From assembly GCA_902795715.1 (NCBI GenBank), contig CADBME010000323.1, positions 1-11,528 on the forward strand: a stretch of DNA of 11,528 nt. The letters are read 5' to 3'. Source of the DNA: an uncultured Lachnospiraceae bacterium. GTDB taxonomy: Bacteria > Bacillota_A > Clostridia > Lachnospirales > Lachnospiraceae. Of this stretch, positions 7,739 to 11,528 are shown piece by piece. Numbering within the stretch: the first letter of the stretch is position 1; each line of letters opens with the position of its first letter. A model generated the notes under the pieces. That model did no database searches and was not told the origin of the DNA. It was given only the letters and a program-made list of their open reading frames with translations. Position numbers and translations under genes: made by a program.

Positions 7739-7858
7739 CTAATCAGATGAACGATGCATGGTCGCAAGAGCTGCTTTGTTGAATCCTTTATCCTTTACGG
7801 ACTCTCTCACAACCGATTTTTTCATATATGGGATGGTGTTATACTGCGGTTTCTCCAT
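7739..7858 (-). CDS. Possible 39-residue leader ORF before the lipoprotein gene
   Basis: An ATG at 7858 opens a frame that ends with TAG at 7739, about 10 bases before the SD core of the lipoprotein gene and 17 bases before its ATG. The product is small and basic (starts MEKPQYNTIPYMKKSVVRES, ends ATMHRSSD). I recognise no family. There is no SD; the predicted transcription start lies only about 4 bases before the ATG, so it would be nearly leaderless. It may be a small protein, a translated leader that couples to the lipoprotein gene, or just untranslated leader. The internal Met12 also lacks an SD. Confidence 0.3.
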   Translation of the reverse strand: MEKPQYNTIPYMKKSVVRESVKDKGFNKAALATMHRSSD

Positions 7859-7868
7859 AACTGAAAAG

Positions 7869-7897
7869 ATTCTATAAAAAGAAAGACCTTTTGTCAA
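7869..7897 (-). promoter_or_regulatory. Near-consensus sigma-A promoter for the lipoprotein gene
   Basis: Minus strand: -35 TTGACA (7897-7892), spacer of exactly 17 bases, -10 TAGAAT (7874-7869). Eleven of twelve consensus bases match. Transcription should start near 7862, leaving a leader of about 140 bases before the lipoprotein ATG at 7721. The -35 forms the edge of a perfect palindrome (7892-7913). Confidence 0.75.
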
Positions 7898-7913
7898 AAG
7901 AATTCTTTTGACA
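7892..7913. promoter_or_regulatory. 22-bp perfect palindrome overlapping the -35: candidate operator
   Basis: The half-site TGTCAAAAGAA is followed directly by its exact reverse complement, centred on GAATTC. It covers the whole -35 of the lipoprotein promoter, so a dimeric regulator bound here would be expected to block or control transcription. It has no loop and is AT-rich, so it is a poor RNA terminator. The half-site resembles a Spo0A box (TTGTCGAA) at 7 of 8 positions on one side, but the regulator cannot be named from this. Confidence 0.5.
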
Positions 7914-7943
7914 TATTTACCCGTATTTAACCTTTTTGATCAT

Positions 7944-7975
7944 AAAAAACCGGACCAGTCACGAGACTGGTCCGG
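7944..7975 (-). terminator. Strong intrinsic terminator after the acidic membrane protein gene
   Basis: A perfect 11-bp GC-rich stem (CCGGACCAGTC and its complement, 7950-7960 and 7965-7975) with a 4-base loop is followed on the minus strand by six U residues (7949-7944). It lies about 41 bases after the stop of the upstream gene (8017) and separates it from the lipoprotein unit. Confidence 0.9.
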
Positions 7976-8016
7976 GTTCCTTCCTAATTAACATTCAGCT
8001 TTTTAAAAGAGACTGT

Positions 8017-8370
8017 CTATTCCTCTTCTGCAGGTTCTTCAGCTGCTTCCTCAACTGCTTCTTCCTCTGCGGGTGTTTCTTCTGCTGCTTCTTCAGCTTC
8101 CTCTTCCTCGTCCTTGATCACGATGACTTCTTCATCATCCTCATCCTCATCGAAGAAATCATCATCAAAGTCTTCGTCAAAATCATCATCGAAGTCGTCC
8201 AGATAATCAGGAGAAAGAATCTTGTAAACTACAGCGGCGATTCCTGCAATGGCTGCAATAGCGCCGAGGATAGCCAGAATCCACAGAACTTTCTTCGAAT
8301 TATCGTCTTCCTTTTTTTCAAGAAGATTGCTTAATTTTGCTACACTGATTAATTCATCGATATTTTTCAT
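8017..8370 (-). CDS. Small single-pass membrane protein with acidic tail, 117 residues
   Basis: The start is placed at the ATG at 8370 because an AGGAGG site lies 7 bases before it; the longer frame from 8430 has no such site and would include the SD as coding sequence. Residues 1-27 are a charged helix (MKNIDELISVAKLSNLLEKK), 28-52 a transmembrane segment rich in A, I and G, and 54-117 an extreme acidic tail. In the last 63 residues 39 are Asp or Glu: first an Asp/Phe block (DDDFDEDFDDDFFDE), then an Ala/Glu block. The positive-inside rule suggests a cytoplasmic N-terminus and an exposed tail, but topology is uncertain. Similar small acidic-tail membrane proteins occur in Lachnospiraceae as hypothetical proteins (recollection). 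The function is unknown. It is a single-gene unit with its own promoter and a strong terminator. Confidence 0.85.
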   Translation of the reverse strand: MKNIDELISVAKLSNLLEKKEDDNSKKVLWILAILGAIAAIAGIAAVVYKILSPDYLDDFDDDFDEDFDDDFFDEDEDDEEVIVIKDEEEEAEEAAEETPAEEEAVEEAAEEPAEEE

Positions 8371-8400
8371 GACACATCCTCCTAAAAATAATTTTAAAAT

Positions 8401-8409
8401 ATTATAACA
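8401..8409 (-). promoter_or_regulatory. Extended -10 promoter for the acidic membrane protein gene
   Basis: Minus strand TGTTATAAT (8409-8401): a perfect TATAAT with the TG-N extension. No good -35 is found at 16-18 bases (best TGGTTA), as is usual for extended -10 promoters. Transcription would start near 8394, about 24 bases before the ATG at 8370. No clear terminator hairpin is seen between the pcrA stop (8473) and this promoter, so readthrough from pcrA is possible. Confidence 0.6.
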
Positions 8410-8472
8410 TGTTCTCTGCAAAATAACCACAAAAAATTCAATCAGTATTCCATTAACCGGGATTCCATTCCT

Positions 8473-10731
8473 TTATACTCTTTTCAGCCTGGCGAAGGAG
8501 GCAAACATTTTCTTTCGACCAACGCGGTCGAACTCTACTGTGACTTCGTAATCCTTTCCTCCGTGGACCATCTCAAGAACGGTTCCCTCGCCGAACTTGA
8601 TATGACGGACCCGGTCGCCCACCGTATAATCCGGTGTGACGGATGTCACTTTAAAGTCGGACAAAGTGTAACCTTTCTTTTTTGGCGTACCTATGCCGAA
8701 ATCAAACCCGCCTCCTTTATTATTTTCCTGCCAGGGGAATTCATTCACCTGGGATTTCCTGCTGCGGGAATCGTATCCGCCCCGTCCTGTGTGTTCCACC
8801 TTGATGTATTCTTCCGGAATCTCATCGATGAAACGGGACCGCATATTGTATTGGCTTCTGCCGTGGACCATCCTCCTCTCGGCGGCACTAAGAAAGATTC
8901 TCTGTCTTGCCCTGGTGATTCCCACATAGCAGAGCCTTCTTTCCTCCTCGATTTCCATGGGATCTTCGGAAACGATGGCTCCGTATCCCGGGAAGATTCC
9001 ATCCTCCAGACCGCCGATGAAAACATTATCAAATTCCAGCCCTTTGGCATTGTGGAGGGTCATGAGGAGGACTTTGTTGTCATCATCCTCAATGTTGTCA
9101 ATCCCTGCATTCAGGGTGTACATGTCTTTCTCGGCCAGAAAATCCGTCAGATTGGGATCCTCGCTGTTATCCTCATAATAAATGATATCATTGTAGAGTT
9201 CGTCAATGTCTTCCAGACGGCTCCTGGATTCATCGGTTCCCTCGGCCTCAAGTTCCTTGCGGTATCCTGTGGTTTCCAGAATGTAAGTCAGCAGATCACT
9301 AATGGAATGAGTGTCAGCATACTCCCGGAAATCATATATCATTTCTGCAAAATCCCGTATTTTCGAAGCGCCGCGTCCCATGCCGGGGATTTCCCGGGCG
9401 GAAAAGACCGCATCCATAAAGTTCATCTGATTGACCAGAGCATAGTCCATCAGACGGTTGATGGATGTTTGTCCGATCCCTCTCCTGGGTACGTTGATGA
9501 TTCTGCGGGCTGCCAGATCATCCATACCGCTGTCAATGACCTTAAAATAGCTCATGAGGTCCTTGATCTCCTTGCGGTCATAGAAGCTGACTCCCCGGAC
9601 AATGGCATAAGGGATGTTTCGCTGCTTGAGCTTCTCCTCAAAGACCCTGGACTGGGCATTGGTACGGTAGAGGATGGCCATATCCTGCCAGGGAACCTGT
9701 CGCATATTCAGGAAGTTGATCTGTTTGGCAACCCCTTCCGCCTCCTCATACTCTGTTTCATATTCTGTAAAATGTACCAGCTCACCTACCGGATTTTCAG
9801 TCCAGAGTTTTTTCTCCTTCCGGCCCCGGTTGTTGGCTATGACCCCGTTGGCCGCATTCAGGATATTCTGTGTAGACCGGTAATTCTGCTCTAAACGGAT
9901 GACCTTAGCGTCCGGAAAAACCTTCTCAAAATTGAGAATATTATAGATATTTGCTCCCCGGAATTTGTAGATGGACTGGTCATCGTCACCGACTACGCAG
10001 AGGTTGCGGTATTTTTTGGCCAGCATGCTGACCAGCATAAACTGGACCGTATTGGTATCCTGATATTCATCCACCATAATATAGCGGAATCTCTCCTGAT
10101 AATGATCCAGGATGTCCGGATTCTTTTCAAAAAGTTCTACGGTCTTGACCAGCAGATCATCAAAATCCAGAGCATTGTTTTCCCGAAGTCTTTTCTGATA
10201 GCTTTCATAAATATCAGCAATCCTGGTCTCTCGAAAGTCTGCTGCATGAGCCCTGCGGTAGGCATCAGGTGAGATATACTCATTCTTGGCGGAAGAGATT
10301 TCCGAAAGCATGGACCGCTCCGGAAACTGCTTGGTGTTGATATTCAATTGTTTCAATACATCCTTCATCAGAGACTTCTGGTCACTGGTGTCATATATGG
10401 TGAAATTGCGGTCATATCCAATTTGATCGATGTGACGCCGCAGTAATCTGCTGCACATGGCGTGAAAGGTGGAAACCCACACATCTCCGGCTCCGGATCC
10501 AAATCCCAAAAGGTCGTCCACCCTGTCTCTCATCTCCTGGGCCGCCTTGTTGGTAAATGTAATAGCAAGAATATTCCAGGGATTCACTCCCACTTCCTGA
10601 ATCAGATAGGCAATCCGGTGGGTGATGGACCTGGTTTTGCCGGATCCGGCTCCGGCCAGCATTAAAAGGGGGCCTTCTGTACAGAAGACCGCCTCTTTTT
10701 GTTCCTTATTTAAACTGTCATAAATACTCAC
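8473..10731 (-). CDS. pcrA: ATP-dependent DNA helicase PcrA (UvrD/Rep family)
   Basis: A 752-residue superfamily 1A 3'-5' DNA helicase, complete and near the usual PcrA length (about 720-750). Motifs in order: Q motif LNKEQKEAV (7-15), Walker A AGAGSGKT (26-33, Lys32), Ia AITFTNKAA (56-64), Walker B VDEYQD (220-225), III GDDDQSIYKFRGA (248-260), IV LEQNYRS (280-286), V LMTLHNAKGLEFDNV (556-570), VI EERRLCYVGITRAR (596-609). The C-terminal region (about 703-752, GDRVRHIKFGEGTVLEM to the end) is the Tudor-like domain that in PcrA/UvrD contacts RNA polymerase. The known roles are nucleotide excision and transcription-linked repair, removal of RecA and rolling-circle replication, in the cytoplasm. 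The start is GTG at 10731, with AAGGA about 7 bases before it; later ATGs would lose the Q motif. The SPFH gene ends 42 bases upstream, so the two are probably co-transcribed. Confidence 0.97.
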   Translation of the reverse strand: MSIYDSLNKEQKEAVFCTEGPLLMLAGAGSGKTRSITHRIAYLIQEVGVNPWNILAITFTNKAAQEMRDRVDDLLGFGSGAGDVWVSTFHAMCSRLLRRHIDQIGYDRNFTIYDTSDQKSLMKDVLKQLNINTKQFPERSMLSEISSAKNEYISPDAYRRAHAADFRETRIADIYESYQKRLRENNALDFDDLLVKTVELFEKNPDILDHYQERFRYIMVDEYQDTNTVQFMLVSMLAKKYRNLCVVGDDDQSIYKFRGANIYNILNFEKVFPDAKVIRLEQNYRSTQNILNAANGVIANNRGRKEKKLWTENPVGELVHFTEYETEYEEAEGVAKQINFLNMRQVPWQDMAILYRTNAQSRVFEEKLKQRNIPYAIVRGVSFYDRKEIKDLMSYFKVIDSGMDDLAARRIINVPRRGIGQTSINRLMDYALVNQMNFMDAVFSAREIPGMGRGASKIRDFAEMIYDFREYADTHSISDLLTYILETTGYRKELEAEGTDESRSRLEDIDELYNDIIYYEDNSEDPNLTDFLAEKDMYTLNAGIDNIEDDDNKVLLMTLHNAKGLEFDNVFIGGLEDGIFPGYGAIVSEDPMEIEEERRLCYVGITRARQRIFLSAAERRMVHGRSQYNMRSRFIDEIPEEYIKVEHTGRGGYDSRSRKSQVNEFPWQENNKGGGFDFGIGTPKKKGYTLSDFKVTSVTPDYTVGDRVRHIKFGEGTVLEMVHGGKDYEVTVEFDRVGRKKMFASFARLKRV

Positions 10732-10773
10732 TGTATTTCCTTCGCTCTATTTCCTGAGATATTTTTCTATTTA

Positions 10774-11528
10774 CTATACAAGCTTGGTTCCGCAGTTACC
10801 GCAGAAGTTAGCCCCGTTGGTCTTGGCTCCGCAATTGGGGCAGAAGTTTGGCACAACTTTTGCCGGCTGTCCCGGATCCTGATCTGCCGCCGGATTGGGC
10901 ACAGCCTGCTGGGGCGTCTGGCCTGCCGGAACTCCGCCTGCCGGATTGGGTGCGGCCTGACCTGCCTGCTGGGGATTGACCATGCCCTGAGCTGCTCCCT
11001 GCATCTGCTGCATCATCTGCTGGCCCATCATCATGCCCATGGAAGCAGAAGCCATATCCACTGCCATATTGCCGCCGGATCCGCCCTTGGCCAGGGCATC
11101 AGCGAAAGCCATCTGAGTGTACTTGTTCATGTCACCCACCATGGACTGGCTGGCTGCCTTGTTGATCATTTCCTGAATCTCTTCCGGATAGGTTACAGAC
11201 ATAATCTGGAAACCGGTCATGGTCAGTCCGATCTTAACCAGTTCCATGTCAAGCTCGTCTTTAATCCCATTGGAAATCTCCACGGCATTAGCCTGGATAT
11301 TGAACATATCCTTGCCTTCACGGACGATCCAGCGAAGCAGGAGCTGGTCAAGGACAGCCAGAACCCTCTCTCTTACTTCCCCTGTGGTGTATGTCTTTTT
11401 CACACCGGCTATTTTCTCAATCAGAAGCTGGTAATCTCCCACCTTGAAATTAAAAGTACCATTGGCCCGGATGGGCATGCCTCCCGGGAGAACCTGGCTG
11501 GGCAGGTTGATGGGCTGCTTGGTCCCCC
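10774..11528 (-). CDS. SPFH/Band 7 (YdjI-like) protein with C-terminal zinc ribbon (5'-partial)
   Basis: The frame stays open to the right edge, so the N-terminus is missing: 16 codons (TKQPINLPSQVLPGG region) precede the first in-window ATG at 11478, which is not the real start. About 250 residues are visible. The first part (MPIRANGTFNFKVGDYQLLI through IMSVTYPEEIQEMINK) matches the second half of bacterial SPFH/virion-core-like proteins such as B. subtilis YdjI, including the P-x-R-A-x-G-T-F-x-F-K-V strand. Then follow a helix with AFADALAKGG, a Met/Gln-rich segment (MGMMMGQQMMQQMQG), a Pro/Ala/Gln linker, and a zinc ribbon with two C-x-x-C pairs (FCPNCGAK and FCGNCGTK). By family knowledge YdjI-type proteins assemble at the membrane and link to PspA-type envelope stress; the role here is inferred. 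pcrA follows after 42 bases. Confidence 0.9.
   Translation of the reverse strand, partial: GTKQPINLPSQVLPGGMPIRANGTFNFKVGDYQLLIEKIAGVKKTYTTGEVRERVLAVLDQLLLRWIVREGKDMFNIQANAVEISNGIKDELDMELVKIGLTMTGFQIMSVTYPEEIQEMINKAASQSMVGDMNKYTQMAFADALAKGGSGGNMAVDMASASMGMMMGQQMMQQMQGAAQGMVNPQQAGQAAPNPAGGVPAGQTPQQAVPNPAADQDPGQPAKVVPNFCPNCGAKTNGANFCGNCGTKLV

Noticed and set aside
7908..7913. Divergent plus-strand promoter from the mirrored TTGACA
   Set aside because: No TATAAT-like hexamer at 16-18 bases on the plus strand, and no plus-strand gene follows.
8026..8210. Trinucleotide runs (TTC/TCA) as a CRISPR or satellite-like repeat
   Set aside because: They are explained by Glu/Asp codon runs in the acidic tail; there are no spacers or fixed repeat units.
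8371..8430. Upstream ATG at 8430 for the acidic membrane protein
   Set aside because: The added 20 residues include the AGGAGG of the start at 8370, and the predicted -10 box (8401-8406) would lie inside the coding region. The 8370 start is preferred.
8563..9894. 443-codon open frame on the plus strand
   Set aside because: It lies wholly opposite pcrA, whose motifs are complete, and its translation resembles no known protein.
11476..11478. ATG at 11478 as start of the SPFH gene
   Set aside because: The frame stays open to the window edge with plausible SPFH sequence (TKQPINLPSQ), no SD is seen, and the SPFH domain would lack its first half.

Overview
The window reads as a chromosomal stretch of a low-to-mid GC, Gram-positive anaerobe of the Bacillota, most likely a gut or rumen member of the Lachnospiraceae/Clostridia. 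This rests on the PcrA-type helicase, AGGAGG-type ribosome binding sites, a monoderm-style lipoprotein, and a surface protein built from Cna-B and Listeria-Bacteroides (InlB B-type) repeats. All genes lie on the minus strand, so transcription runs from high to low coordinates.

Right part (about 8473-11528): a gene running off the right edge encodes an SPFH (Band 7/YdjI-like) protein with a C-terminal double-CxxC zinc ribbon. It is followed 42 bases later by pcrA, a complete UvrD/Rep-family helicase gene with a GTG start. The close spacing suggests co-transcription.

Middle (about 7034-8430): two short, separately controlled units. First comes a 117-residue single-pass membrane protein with an extremely acidic tail; it has an extended -10 promoter and a strong intrinsic terminator. 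Next comes a 197-residue lipoprotein of unknown function. Its promoter is near-consensus, and the -35 lies inside a 22-bp perfect palindrome that looks like an operator. A possible 39-codon leader ORF sits between that promoter and the lipoprotein gene, and a hairpin follows the lipoprotein gene.

Left part (1-6877): one uninterrupted reading frame of at least 2292 codons, still open at the left edge. It encodes a giant secreted, probably cell-wall-attached protein. The order is: signal peptide; two related N-terminal domains around an acidic repeat linker; a long parallel beta-helix of Pmp-like GGA[IVL]-[YS] repeats; a phosphatidylinositol-specific phospholipase C (PI-PLC) X-like catalytic domain; then Listeria-Bacteroides and Cna-B type stalk domains. 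The PI-PLC domain has a hydrophobic insert of about 55 residues between two catalytic motifs. An enzyme acting on PI or GPI lipids, carried on a beta-helix/stalk surface protein, is the most interesting content here. Its start codon is preceded by an 8-G tract and a three-codon mini-ORF, so expression could vary by slippage in the tract.

No tRNA, rRNA, CRISPR array, insertion sequence or attachment site was seen.
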